Source: Mesocentrotus franciscanus
Taxonomy: Eukaryota > Echinodermata > Echinoidea > Camarodonta > Strongylocentrotidae
Reading direction: 5' to 3'
Length of the DNA stretch: 64,000 nucleotides
Assembly (NCBI GenBank): GCA_037976565.1
Contig: CP137668.1
Location: 33,466,264 to 33,530,263 of the forward strand
Shown: piece after piece, positions 1 to 12,838 of the stretch
Layout: the number at the start of each line of letters is the position of its first letter
Numbering within the stretch: position 1 is the first letter of the stretch
Notes under the pieces: generated by a model
Told to the model about the DNA's origin: nothing
Database searches by the model: none
Seen by the model: only the letters and a program-made list of their open reading frames with translations
Translations under genes and position numbers: made by a program

Positions 1-3000
1 TACGTGTAAGTTGACAAAGGTTTGGCCTAATGCTTATAAAATTAAAATCATAGTACTAAATAGCTTCGTTATCTTTTAAACTGAGATTCGACGCTAAGTG
101 TACTGGGTCGGGATCTTTAATTTCCATAATTATTAGATACAATTTAGTTTTGAGGCTAAGAATTACAATATAGTAATCATTAAGTTATGAAAAACGTGAA
201 TAACGGGATGTCGAAATAAAAAGCATATATGTGCCATTAACTGGTTACAGAACACGAACGAATGTTAAATTAAATTCTTCTTCTGACTAGGAAGTAGCCT
301 AAATGTAGGTCTACGGTTTGACTTTGACTTTACACGAATATAATGTCACGGTGACTGATCTACAGGTCGTTGTCTTCTAGTTTTTTAGTCTGTTTATGGC
401 AACTAATAAAACCAACATCAATGATATTATGACTAGAGAGAGGAAAATGCAGAAATTTTTATTGACGTCTAAATCATTGTCAAGGATTCATTTGCCCGCC
501 TCTATGTCTAGTCAACAACACAGTCCGCACGCCCCCCTCTTTATGTCCAGAACAAAGCGTGATAAAAGGCGAGTTAAACTCGTAAAACCAGTTTCATGTT
601 CACCTTTCCTAGATTTTTTCTTTTGTTTTCTGTTTTCCTGATTTTTATACTCTTTACAGTTGAGACTGAGTACTGGTCATGCGATTTCCAGTGTGAAAGA
701 AACTGTCATTGAGAATGACTGATTATGTCGTAAATAAGATAACTATTGTGATTGAGTTTGAGAGATTATCAAAATGGAAACAAATGGTACTAGACACAAA
801 AAATAGAAACAACCAAAACATCAACAGAATTTCTGATTATTTCGAAATATACATTTACAAACTGATTGTATCGATTGTACTGTCATGTAAGTTTTTTTTA
901 TCACAGTTGAGGTAAGAAAATATCTTCAAATTAATGACCCACACTAGCAAAGTTTGAACCTTGTTAAAAAATTGACACCAATTACAAAAATACAATATAT
1001 TGGCGATTTCTCACCACTATAGGCTTAACACGTGCATTAAAAGCAGTTGAAGCACATACACTTGCCAAACAAATCCTCATCAGAGAGGATGAAAAGACGG
1101 AAAAAGATTTTGGTAAGGGCGTGCCGAATTCCCCTTGCGCACCTTCCGCTAAATGCCCGTTCGTATCAACCCCCATTATCCCCTAAAAGTGGAACACGTC
1201 GAGATTCTTTACTTCCATAATAACCGACTGATTTCGACAAATTGCATTTCAATCCGAGTTTTACAAGTTCCAAACAAGCCAGCAAATCTCCACACAATCT
1301 TCTACAAAAGTGGATCTTTATCTAACTCGCTTCCCCCTGTTTTCATCTCCCTGTGTCGGTTTGTTATGGACTTCAAATTACCCAGCTTTGATTGAGCTCG
1401 ACTGGCAGACTGAAGCAAGGAGATTCGGTCGGAAGTAGAGTTTCAAACCCACAACGAATTGTAGAGTAATACGATAGCCGAGCGCTTTAGCGTAGCCACG
1501 GGAGGGGGGGGGCACGGGGACGCGTGCCCCCGCAATCGAATGGCGAAAGAGAAAAAAAGTAGAGATAGAGAGAGAAAAAAAAGGAGGGGATGGAACGTGA
1601 AAAGGACATGTTACGTACCCCTTCCACACCTTCTCCCTAAATCAGTGATATTATTGATTCACATTGTCATCCATCTACTTAGACCGGTGCCCCCTCCCCG
1701 TGATAAACAGTGCTCCCTCGATGGCTACGCCTCTGGTCTCGCAGAGGGACAGGGATGGGTGAAAGCGGGTTCACCACCTAATCCTACCCTCCCCTCGTTG
1801 TTGTCATCTTCACTTCTTTTGACAAATTTGTTTTTGATTCTTCCTTTCTATCTAATTCTCGAGTGAATATAAGGGATTAAGTGAAGATTGGCTATGATTA
1901 TCTCATCCTACTTGTACATAACCTCTGGCCTTTTCGTTTAGACGCTCGCGACACCTTATTTTACCTCATGATCACGATTTTTTTCCCCATTTAGAATCAT
2001 GCATGTACAGTTCTTTTCTCATTTCATATTATCAACACAATTTTCTTTTTCCGGAAAATATTTACATTATACAACTGAAGGAAAATCGGTTTACACACCT
2101 TATAAAGAGGCATTATAAACCTTATCAATATCCCCTTATCATCTCCACCCCGTAACGCAACCATTATTTTTTCACTGCATGCAGAGTTGTCCTGAATTGA
2201 AGTTAGGTACCCTCTTTTTATCACGTAGCAATATACACTTACCAATTATTTGTTACATAGCTCAATCAATTTATCACCCACGAAAATTTGTCTTTTTCTT
2301 TATTCGCCGTCTTAGTATTTTGCTCTTCTTTTCTTTTCCTTCCTCGCATTTTTAAACATTTAAGACGTTTTTGAATTAGAGGAAATTGGCGACAGGGGGA
2401 AGTACACGGTTATAGGGCGTGGACTAGACTCTCTCCCAGTCGTCCTCTTCGATTCCACTCTATTCAAAGAACAGAAGAAACAGCTGCTATCAAAACAGTG
2501 GAACAGATTCAAAAGAAGGAATAGGTCGTAAGAGAATGAAGACGAGTGGTAATTCAGTGTTTTTTTAAACCTCATAAATTATACCCAAAATAAAGGGAGA
2601 AGCCATCGAAAATGACAGAAGAAAAGAAAAATGTATGGAGTGATAATAACAGATAAATGAATATAGGAAGAACTAAGAATGAGGAAAGGAAAGAATATGG
2701 TGCCTTGGTGTTGATTTTTATAATCGGGAAATTGCCCTTGCCCCCCTCCTCCTCTACATCCGCTCATCTTCTGACCGCTAGAATATGAATCGACGCCCCA
2801 AGATGAGGATTGATAGAATTTGGATGGGCAAATTAGGGAGGGTAAATGTAAAGGAGATGAGCAAAAATATCAAACAAAAGGCTGGATAAGAAAGAAGGGG
2901 AGTGGCAAATGGGGTAAGAGGAGAAGGAAAATGAAGGAGATACTAGTAAAATTATAAATATATAAATTTTATAAGGTATAAAAAGCATGATAAATTAGGA

Positions 3001-3678
3001 GTCATAAGCAAGTATAGCAGAGGTATTAAGGAGACCGGTGAGCTGATACACACAAATACACTGACCTATCTATAAAATCAATACAACGATTTCCTTTTGA
3101 AATTCGTTATTTTCCAAACGACTGGTCTGCTCTCGTCAAATTGGGACCAGAAGTTGATGGTGACACCTTAGGGAGTTACCCTTCTAATCCTTTCCTCTTG
3201 TTTCTGCTACATCTCTAGATGTGTTGGCGGACAGCTCACTATCTTCCTCGATGTACTTTGTGATGTCATCTGAAGCCCCTAGCGGGCGGAGGAGGTAGGG
3301 TTAAAAGGCCAACAAAACAATAGGAGAGGAAGACAACAGTAGCATTAATATGTTCACTGTTGCCCAAAAAACTTGGAATAGTTTTTTTTCTTATCTCTTT
3401 TCATGAAAGATTGTGTGACAATAATAGTTCATATCTTTTAAGATTTGTATCGATCAATCTCTATGACTCTTAGAGTGATCAATAAAGTTCTGCGAAGATA
3501 TAAACCTTATCTATCAAGAATGAACCATATGAAAGGAGGTGAGAAAAAATAATGATTCCAACCTTTCGGAAACGGTGTATATCAATAGCTATATTGTGTA
3601 GTATTTCATGAAACATCATTGTTATCAATATCCTGTTCATAAACATATAAATCAGTGGCATATCAAGATCTTGGCGTC
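1..3678. other. Largely non-coding stretch with one candidate exon
   Basis: AT-rich DNA with only short, unconvincing ORFs. It has a G-run near 1504-1511 and purine-rich (2820-2950) and pyrimidine-rich patches. The only coding-like segment is the candidate exon at 1023-1112, listed separately. I recognise no transposon termini or RNA genes here. Confidence 0.5.
1023..1112 (+). CDS. Candidate orphan internal exon, function unknown
   Basis: A 90-bp segment is bounded by an acceptor-like AG (1021-1022) and a donor GTAAGG (1113-1118). It is open in one frame as a phase-1/phase-1 exon of 30 codons, so skipping or including it would keep frame. The peptide includes ALKAVEAHTLAKQILIRE followed by DEKTEKDF. 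It is charged and helix-like and has no low complexity, unlike most short ORFs nearby. I do not recognise the family. No neighbouring exon was identified, so it may belong to a gene whose other exons lie outside the window or far along it, or it may be chance. The polypyrimidine tract before the AG is only moderate. Confidence 0.35.
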
Positions 3679-3694
3679 GGGGGGGGGGGGGGGG
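3679..3694 (+). repeat. G16 homopolymer
   Basis: An uninterrupted run of 16 G. It sits about 70 bp before the GAA/CAA tract. Similar G or C runs of about 9-12 occur near 13285, 14440, 19541 and 31570. Confidence 0.9.
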
Positions 3695-3763
3695 AGACAT
3701 CATGCAGATCCAAAGATGTTTCATGTTTTTCAGCAACAACTATTAATCTATAATTAGATCTTC

Positions 3764-3981
3764 GGAAGAAGAAGAAGAAGAAGAACAAGAACAAGAACAA
3801 GAAGAAGAAGAACAAGAACAAGAAGAAGAAGAAGAACAAGAAGAAAAAGAAGAAGAAGAACAAGAAGAACAACAACAACAACAACAACAAGAACAAGAAG
3901 AAGAAGAAGAAGAAGAAGAAGAAGAAGAAGAAGAACAACAACAACAACAACAACAAGAAGAAGAAGAAGAAGAAGAAGAAG
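3764..3981. repeat. (GAA)/(CAA) trinucleotide tract
   Basis: About 218 bp of alternating GAA and CAA/ACA triplets on the plus strand, with only A, G and C on this strand. The long Leu/Phe/Val-rich ORFs on the minus strand across 3663-4050 are translations of this tract and are not genes. Pure purine GAA stretches of this length are known to form triplex (H-DNA) structures. Confidence 0.9.
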
Positions 3982-5126
3982 ATCACTTTTTCTTAGCCAT
4001 AATAAGTGCGGAAGGAGGGGGTGGGTAGTGCGAGCCCGTCTAGGCTGCATGTTAAATATCTTGATTTTACTATGATAATTTAAAAGATTCGTATTGACGA
4101 TAAAATGTATGCGGACCTACAGATATGGTAATACAAATTTAGAGGAAAAAAATTATCATAAAACAAGATATATCATAAATCATATACAGTTGTATTTAAA
4201 AATGTTCGAGGGGTAAGAATACTAGAGAATACCATCAATTCTTCCAAGGGCAGTCGACTGCCATTTTCCTGGTAAGCTCTGTTTCTCAAATTACTCTTAT
4301 GAAACAAAATCGTAATGTTAAGGGTAGCAATAGCGTTAAATTGAGTATCATGTTTTGACAATAAAAACTGAAAGGGAATAATGAGTGGGAGGAGAGGCGG
4401 AAAGGGGAGGGAGGATGAACATTTATATTACTGGTGGGTAGTGGTGGCTGTAACTATGAAATAATGTTTTTCTGAACTTAGATATTTCCAAAGAGAAAAT
4501 ACATGACGTATAGCAATGATAATTCTAATTACCTTCAAGAGGAAAGACTGAAATGGTTTACACTATGGAAAATGGCACGGCGTGTCTCTAGTATCAAAAT
4601 TTCTAATATTTTCTTATTATTGTTTTTTAGAAGAGATTCTTCGGCTGTCCGCCAAAAGGCTTTTTTTATTGTCATCGTAATTAACGGCCTTCTCGCAGAC
4701 AGCCGACTGATTGCCTTCAAAAATGCACTCTCTACTAAAATGGAAAAAATGGGAAGAAAATCGGAGAGGAAAGTGTACCTTCTGCTCTGCAAACTCCAGC
4801 CTCGGCCTTTAATTTGTCATGTCGGAAAAGAAGGATTAGGGCGTGGCCCATCCGGGGTGTCCGTTCTTGTCTCTTCACCTCATCCTCGTGCATCCGGCTG
4901 AAGGAGGAAACAGGTGGATGTATATTTCCATAGCAACCACACTTCTTTATTTCTTTGACTAGGAGATGGCCACTTCCCCCGTCCCTCTTGTCTCAACTTA
5001 TTATTCTCTATCTAATAAAACATGGATTGAGTTTTGCGCCAGTTTAATGAACGGATAGTATCAGTAACGTACCTGTAAAGAAACTGTGGTCAGTATTGTT
5101 GATTTCTCGTCAAAATAAAATCATGA
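3982..5126. other. Non-coding stretch, nothing recognised
   Basis: No gene, RNA or transposon end recognised. The overlapping ORFs at 4503-4901 (+) and 4535-4792 (-) occupy the same DNA, have no recognisable motif and look incidental. Confidence 0.4.
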
Positions 5127-5380
5127 CAGCCCGTGAGACCGATAGATCACAAGACCAACGGCACACGAGATTAACGGCTAACAAGACCGACAAACAAATG
5201 AAAAAGAAATGAAACATAAGGAAAGATTTAAAAATATCAGTCTTGTGGACTATCGGTCTTGTTAACCCTATGAAAAGTGCAAGAAGGACCAGGAAATTGG
5301 CATTGTCAGTGTTGTGGTCGGTCTTTCCTCGGCCCTCGGTCTCGCGAAAACTTTTCAGAAGGCCCACGAGACCGACTTAA
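5127..5380. repeat. Cluster of short repeats with core AAGACCGA/GAGACCGA
   Basis: Within about 250 bp the core (A/G)AGACC(G/A)A occurs at least seven times. It reads forward near 5133, 5150, 5179 and 5361, and in reverse (TCGGTCT) near 5255, 5317 and 5338. Several copies carry the longer form ACAAGACCGA. Repeats in both orientations are typical of subterminal repeats of non-autonomous DNA transposons. I saw no clear terminal inverted repeat or target-site duplication. Confidence 0.5.
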
Positions 5381-5835
5381 GTGAAGGGTTAAGTGAACTA
5401 CCAGTATATTAACTAAGATGCATACTAGTACTTAATGAACTCGGAGACTCAGTCACAAATCTAAAGTTTTTTTCAGGAGTTGAAACAAAATTTCAGAATA
5501 CCTTTTCCTTAAAAGTAATAAGTCGACAAGGAGTATGCAATCCTATACTAGATGATGAGTTAGCAAGAAAATTGACTTAGCGAAAGCTGACGAAAAAAAA
5601 GACAAATTAAAATATAAAGTCCATGAAACGACGAAAAACAGTTAAGGGAAACAGAGTTAAAATTAACAAAGACTGTTTCCCCAAAATGAGATATAGAATC
5701 GACTTGTTTTCTGGCAGACGATACCCAGGACACGAGGCAAGGATTTCCCGCCAAAATCAGGTGCGGCCCCGGGGGTCAGAGTAACACGCAAAGCAAGATG
5801 TCATTACATGAACTAATCAATTCTCGTCGGCCATA

Positions 5836-6375
5836 GAGGTAATCGAATAATTAGAGGTTGTAGTTTCCTCTCAAACATTTGTTATTTGTCCTCGACTTGA
5901 ATTATTACTTCCGTCCAATGCTTCTTATTCATGAAAAAAACCCACCAGAAGTAATCCAAAAATCACAGGTTCTATTTTCCACGTCCATCCAAATCCTAGA
6001 TACGGAAGTAAATTTCGAGGTTGTATTTTTATTTTAAACTTGAAGATTTGTCCACGAATATTGCGCCCTTATATTTCCTACTTACATGTATTCTGTCAAA
6101 CAATTTGTTATTTTTCCTCGACTTGAAACATTGCTTCTTTCCCATGCTTGTTATTCATGAAAAAACCCAGATGTAATCCAACAATCATATGTTCTATTTT
6201 CCACGCACAAATTTGTTATTTATTCTCGAATATTGCTTCCTTCTAATTATTTCTCATGCATGTAAAACACAGAAGTGATCGAATGATCAGAAATTTTATA
6301 TTTTTCTAAAAGATTTGTTATTTGTCCTCGAATTTTGCTTCCCCCAATTATTTTTTGTTCTTTTAGAACACAATA
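5836..6375. repeat. Diverged tandem repeat, about 4-5 units
   Basis: Several motifs recur in the same order. These are TTTGTTATTTGTCCTCGA (near 5878, 6104 in a variant, 6200 in a variant, 6306), then a TTGCTTCCTT-like segment, then TTATTCATGAAAAAA, then AGAAGTAATCCAA...ATCA followed by TTCTATTTTCCA (5948, 6174, 6272 in variants). Units are roughly 100-200 bp and clearly degenerate. No coding content. Confidence 0.6.
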
Positions 6376-9300
6376 ATAGTCAGTTTGAAATAAATTCTGA
6401 TAGCGTGGGACAGTGTGGATGCGACCTTGGTGAGAAGAAACGTATGTTAAATTTAATGGTGTTACTACTTTAGGCGAACAAATTTCTTTCCTCCTTCTAA
6501 ATATTAATTCTTCAGTTCCGTCAAATTAATGAAAAAATGATTTGTTGATTTATTTAGAAACATGTATTATAAAAGCTTTTCTATTTAGCATGTCCCAACA
6601 TTTTCAAACGCAATTCACAAATTGATGATCTTGTTTTTTTTTTTTTTGTAATCTGTTATCTCTTTATCTTTGTATCTCATGAAAAGGCGCTTAGGAAATG
6701 AACAGTTTTAGCATTATCAATATATTTTCGTTGTTATCAATATTATATAATCATTATTAACCATTTAATTTAAATAATCTTTGAAAGCTTCTCTCTTAAG
6801 TTCTGTTTTAAAAAAAATCTGAATAAGTGATGACAACATATCAAGATAATGTTATATCTTCAGTTATTCGATCTGGTCTGATCATTATTTTGAGTATGGA
6901 AATAGATTAAAAGGCTGCTGAAATGTGAAGATACATTGTTCAGAGAAGTTCATCTAAATCTATTAGGTTTCTTAATTTAAACAGGATAGGTATATCGACA
7001 TAAAATTTATAGTTTAAAGTACCTTTCATATTTAAAAATCCTTTTTTGAAAGTGTCTTTGTTGTAATGTGTTTGTTCGCTCACCTTTATAAGACATGTAA
7101 ATCGTAAAAGTACCATTTTGTTCCCAGTTGATGCCTTTTGTTATATACCTTGTATTTTGGTGATTTGGTGATAATGGACTACAAATCAAAGAACTACCAA
7201 ACAAGACCAATTTCCCCCAGCTATCCTCGCGGGGGGTCCCTCATCTAGCTGAAGAGCTTACTGTTTCACCATTAAATGGATTCTGGGCAGGTGGTAGAGG
7301 AATCCGAGAAGAACTCACTCAGGATGCTGAGAAAAAAATAAAATGATAGCGCACTCTTCCATCCGAGGGGAGGAACATCCAGGATACCGCGCAGTCCCAC
7401 ACTGCAAGATTTGTAGTGGCTTAGTTCATATGAGTGATACAATGCCAGGATGTTGCAGTTGAGGTTGAAGGGCTGGTGATGAAGAGACGGTGATGTGGGG
7501 TTCGGTTGGCGGGAGATGAAATCGGAAAGGAAACAGTTGCCAGGCGATGCGGCGTTGGGCGCCAAAAAACGCGCCGAGGTGGGATTTTCTGGAGGGAAAA
7601 ATTGAAGAGGTGCTCGCGAGGGAAGAAAAGAGGAATTTTGGTGCGTCAGGAAGCAGGAAGGCTTATTGATCTAAAGAATCTTGATCTGTCCCGGGTAAAG
7701 TATCTTCGTGTTTGGTGCTGGAGAACCAAAGAGGCCCTTGTTTCAGGGGGGCTATTAGTACCTTTCACAATCAGTCAATAAGTAGATTATTGTGACTTTG
7801 TCGAAGCGTTCATTTCCTATCTTCTTGGAGTAACTTTCATCATCTTCGTGTAAAGATGGAATTAAGTACCTCCTAATGGAGGAATCCAAGTCTTTAGAAT
7901 GTTGAGCATCTGAAGGGATTACAGTTCTGGCGGATCTTCACACTGCCTCGAGTAATGTCTCCAAACATCAACCATAACAGATTGAGAAAATCGTCTTGGA
8001 GAATGATTACGGAACATTATGATAAATGGTATGGGATCAAAACATTGACAGTCATTTTGGACGTAATTAATGCAGATACCGTCATTATTTATCATCTAAG
8101 ACTGGTAAACTTCTTTTGTGATAATCCACTGATCTGCAAGTTGGATCATAAAAAGAATAGGATTCATACATGTTGTCACCTGCCCAGATTAATGCCCACC
8201 TTTAGTTTGAGATTTGTTTCTCAATTTGACTGATTATACAAATGTTTTTATTGTTAACGTTTTACCTTTCTCTTCAATTGGGGATTTTAACTCTCACATA
8301 GCTCTAAGTGTTATGACTTTATGACATAATCTCAAATAAAAGGTTTACGTTTTTAAAACCGTTAAAAATGCACCGAAAGTCAGAAGCAATGGAGATTAAG
8401 ATTGGGGCACTAATCCCTCTCCTCCTTGCCTCGCAATTTTCCATTTCCACCTTGTTAATGTAAGCTTTAACATCAATTTCAAGAATCAATGTTTATGATA
8501 GCCCCTGATTTGATTTTTTTTTTTAAAGGATGTTACGATCAACAATGTCGACATTTCAAAAATGTTTACAAATGCATCATATCAGTGAAGAAGGAAACGA
8601 CTGCACAACGCCTAATTGCGTTTAGGATTTTTTTAAAATTTTAAATAAGTAATAACAAAGAAAACAAAACTGCTTCAAAGTAAGCTCTGAATGTATCTTT
8701 CTGTGTCTCTGTCGGAATGAAATACTCGGATTTCAACCTAATTACACGCTAAATGAACAATAAATCGTCTTTCACAAATGTGCTGTCTTAACAAATATGT
8801 TTGAATGTGACCCTTTATCTATGGTGTCCACAACCTCACATTTCACTCTCACTCTCAGGATTAAAAATTATCAAAAATATTGTTTCAAAACTCCTCTCTG
8901 AATGGAAAATCAAGACACAATGTTTCCAAACTCCACCTTGATGCCAGGTGGCGGATCCCGCTATTGTCTCATGGGCTAGGGGAACTCGTATCGGACCTGA
9001 AACCCCGGAATAAAGTAGGCAGTCACTTTTACTTTCACTGACGTCTGATGTCAGAAAAATGTACAATGTTCCACTCAGGAAACGATTTGCCTGAACGTAT
9101 GTTAAGATAATGGATTCGTGAAGGAGTAGATGTTCTTTGAAATGGATTGATCTGAAAATAATAGGAGGGATGGCCTTCGCACGTTGAGGCTCTTTTAGGA
9201 GTTTCCTTATCACACATCGGAAAGATGGTCGAACTGATATGATTGTGTGGAGTTTTCCTTTTTCTTATCGTGAATGTGGTCATGAAATCATGTTATTAAT

Positions 9301-9436
9301 GCAGAAGCAGTAGTGTTAACAGATGTTCATGCTGTAGGTACATTAACCTTCTTCTTCTTCCCCTTCTTTTTCTTCTCCTCCTTCTATTTCTACTCATTCC
9401 TCTTCCTTTTTCTTTTCATTTCTTTAAATTTTGTTG
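6376..9436. other. Non-coding stretch, nothing recognised
   Basis: AT-rich. It includes ORFs at 7272-7565 (-), 7506-7781 (+) and 8836-9213 (-, 125 aa), none with a recognisable family. A C/T-rich tract begins near 9348. Confidence 0.4.
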
Positions 9437-9636
9437 CGCATTTGTCACGTTGGTACCTGACTCTGAGTAATCTATTTGGTTACTACTTGGTTTTTGTTTA
9501 AATTTTTTCATGATTTGTTTCTATTTCTGTATTTCGTTTTGTTGTTCTGTATGTATATCATATTATATATGATATCATTTTTGCTTTTTAAAATGAATTG
9601 GAAATAAAGATTGTTGAATTTGAATTTGAATTTGTA
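9437..9636 (+). mobile_element. LINE-like 3' tail remnant
   Basis: The segment ends with GGAAATAAAGATTGTTGAAT followed by two or three TTTGAAT units. Such a terminus is common at the 3' ends of CR1/L2/Jockey-group non-LTR elements in invertebrates. No reverse transcriptase is detectable upstream, so only the 3' UTR would remain. The family is inferred from the tail alone. Confidence 0.4.
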
Positions 9637-9740
9637 TTCTTCTTCTTCTTCATCATCTTCTTCTTCTTCCCCTTCTTCTTCTTCTTCTCCTTTTTTTCCC
9701 TCTCTTGCTTCTTCTCCCTCCTCCTCCTCTTCTTTTTTGT
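9637..9740 (+). repeat. (TTC)n / CT-rich microsatellite
   Basis: About 100 bp of TTC repeats interrupted by C and T runs, directly after the LINE-like tail. It may have grown from the element's tail. Confidence 0.8.
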
Positions 9741-12537
9741 TGTTGATACCATTACAATCCTAATCTAGATCATTAATGTGGATAACATTCTTTTCAACAA
9801 TAACATACTTGAATATGAACTTTCTTATTTATTTTAATAGTGATATTTTCAAGGGATCATTAGGGATTTTTTCTTTTTTTACAGGAGAACGAAATCGTAT
9901 GTGATAGGTCTATTTCGCACATTATGCTTTATTACTGCAAAATCATCCAAATGCATTCGCCTTTAAAAACTTTTCGCCTATTTGAAAATTGTCTAAACAT
10001 CAATCTACAAGTGTCAATACTTCTCATCTTGCAGAAAATGTTGATATTAGTTTTGATTTGAGAGATTCGGAAATTATGATCGATATCGCAATCTAAATAA
10101 AAATATTAATTGAAAAGATGTGGTAACGATGACAATAGAGACAGAAGTGATTGATGTCAATTAGATAGGAACAAAAGTTAATAGGATTAACTTTCTACAT
10201 TAACGTAATTACAACACGAGCAAGAAGAAGGATACTTAAATATAAGAGAAGGAAACTGTTAAGTGGTTGTCCAACATTATATCAAAATTCGACCTCAGGG
10301 AGATGAAGAGACCAATTTTCCCCAAGATATTGGGATGTAGGTCGAAGAAGGTCAATAACGGGAGAAAATTCACACAAACAGAGCAATTAAGCGTTGTTAT
10401 TCCTTCTAATCTCTGTTGGTAATTGTTAAATATCTGCGATAGTCATCAGTTTAATAGGGGGTTGTATACCGCTTTCTTTGGCCAGCTTGACCGGCAGTGA
10501 CCATTAGAACGGGCAGGGTAGGGATGGCCGCGGGTCAACCCCTCGTATAGCCACCCCTCCTCTCCTAACCAGACAATTGACTGGAAGACTTGGATCAGTA
10601 TACTTTGGGTAGCAGTTTTCTTCATTATGATTGCCTTATTCAGTTTTATTATTATTCTTTAGGTCATATAGCGAAGGTCATAATCTTTGTTGTCGATTTT
10701 ATTTCCTTTTTTCCCCCTGTATTTCCTGTATTTGAGGTGGTTACCACGATGGACCCATGTTCAAGTGTAATGACATGTATTCCAGAGGCTTGATTGAGGC
10801 CAGCGAAATAAGACTCACTTTTGCAGCATATCTTGTTAAATCTTTTATATTATTAAGATGACATACATTTTTCATATTTACATTTTTACACTTCTACACG
10901 CAGTAGATGTCTGATTTTAATGCAATTTTGGAACAAAGAAAAGACGTGTTTAGTTGTGCGAGTTTAACTTGATATATGACTTTATATGCTTGACACAGTC
11001 ATGACAATATTAAAATTAAATATGGAAAAAAAAGCACAATACTCTTTTTTATAGTTCTACTAAATATGTGGAATATATCATAAAATCCACTGCCGATTTT
11101 TTTGTCGTGTTTTCTCTCGCAATTTACGTCTTCATTAAGATGTCTGTACATTCTATATCCTTGACATCGTACTGTACAACTATTTTTGTCTTCATATGAG
11201 GGAGTATGACCTGATAATCTGCAGTATCACTTAGCATGCTGAAGAGAAAGTGCGATTTGTCCTACTTGAGGATGTCTTTTTTCACTCTTCTGTAAATTTG
11301 TTAGCAAAACGTTTAATAGCACCTGACATCTTGCTCTAGCTCTGGTATATGAATTGACCTCTTTGCCTAATATATTCTTGATTCTGATCAAGGGGTCAAT
11401 TTGTCTTCTCCCTTCTTCGGCATCTGTTTGATTTGTTTTAGTTATTACCTTCTTTTTTCCTTTTTTAACCAAATAGTAATGATTAACAAAACGGGATAGG
11501 AGTTGCAAGATATATATGAGAAAGGTAAGCTGCAGTTAGAAAAAATACATAGATAAGGCTAGAATATTTTTGCAAATTGTTATGGTTAGAAAAAAATACA
11601 TTAAGGAGTATATTCTTGTAGATGGTTCAGTGAGAGGAAGACAAAGAGAGAGACGGGGGCCCGAGGAGGAAGGGGAACATGTTATTATGAATCAGCTACC
11701 TGTCCTACTATGTGCATTAGCAATCTAACCACCAATGACAATAATCACATTTGGCGGAAATAGATTTTCATATTACATAAATTACGAAAGAAAATTCCAA
11801 AGCGGACATACGTTTTGTTAAACAATATTATGGATATACTTGGAAGTCTAGAACAATACCCTATTGATGCACACATTAAAAACGGAAAAGGGTCTTGAAA
11901 TTTCTTTCTCTAAATGCGAGGGAAAATGTTTGTTGTTATCATGCTTTAAATGGCGCGAACACCGCCACTTAGAAAGCGATGAGCAAAATGATAAATGATA
12001 ACCTTCGCCCGACCTCTTCTTCTTCAGGTGGAAAAGCGATTAGTTTTTTATTCCTGAACGAGCTAATTTACCTCCAAATGATGATTGTAACTTTCCCCAT
12101 GTGTTTCTATCTTCAAAATGCTTAAGTGGCCATTACAGCAAATAAAACGAAGGAGGTCATTTGTTTCCGTGCAGAAATAAGTGGCTGTGTTTTTATACCC
12201 TTTCGATGATTGTCCACGGTGTATAAGAAGATAGAGGGAAAAGAGGTTGACAAAAAAACCTCTAAATGAGAGAAATATGAGCTGGAAGTAGGTGGTAGAA
12301 GAAGTGCAATGGTTTCTTGCAATGCTTCTAAATTGTATATTGATGATGAATTGGTAGGTATAATCCGTCTTCATGATGACTTGCAAAAGTATAATCAGTC
12401 CCCAATATTTTCTCAAACGGAGATAGGCCTAATGTTACTCTCAATCTTCTGGAGGAGGTGGTAATTGGAAGTCTAGGAAAACGAATTGGGTATTTTGTCA
12501 CTTCTTCATAACAAGACTCTCCCAAGTATAATACTAG
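9741..12537. other. Non-coding stretch, nothing recognised
   Basis: No gene identified. A good polypyrimidine-AG sits at about 9880-9894, followed by a frame open for about 55 codons, but no donor or recognisable motif supports an exon. TAGGCCTA occurs at 12424-12431. Confidence 0.4.
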
Positions 12538-12838
12538 GTGTTACCTCTCTTCTCTCTCTCTCTCTCTGAGTTTCTCCCTTTTCTTTCTCTTCATACTTTT
12601 TCCCCTCTCTCTATATCTTTAATATTTTCTCTCTCTCTCTTCTCCTTGAGTCGATTTTGTTCCAAAAGTCATTTTCTAAGTAATTATCTTCTCTCCACAC
12701 CTAGCTCTCTGCACCATCTCTCTCCCTTCTCCCTAACTTATACTTAATTAATCAACTTCATGCTTGATTTGTCCTCACGGATCCCACCCCTTCACCCTCT
12801 CTCTCTCTCTATCACTCACACACCCACACACACACCCC
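12538..12838 (+). repeat. CT-rich and CA-rich simple-sequence region
   Basis: Dense (CT)n and CTT stretches run from 12538 to about 12815, followed by (CA)n at about 12816-12835. The Ser/Leu/Phe-rich ORF at 12538-12747 is a translation of this repeat. Confidence 0.8.

Noticed and set aside
3663..4050. Phe/Leu- and Leu/Val-rich ORFs on the minus strand
   Set aside because: Antisense translation of the GAA/CAA tract.
8836..9213. 125-aa ORF on the minus strand
   Set aside because: It is among the longest non-repetitive ORFs but has no recognisable motif, and a second unrelated ORF overlaps it on the same strand in another frame.
9880..10063. Open frame of about 55 codons after a good polypyrimidine-AG
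   Set aside because: No donor, no recognisable motif, and an AT-rich composition consistent with chance.
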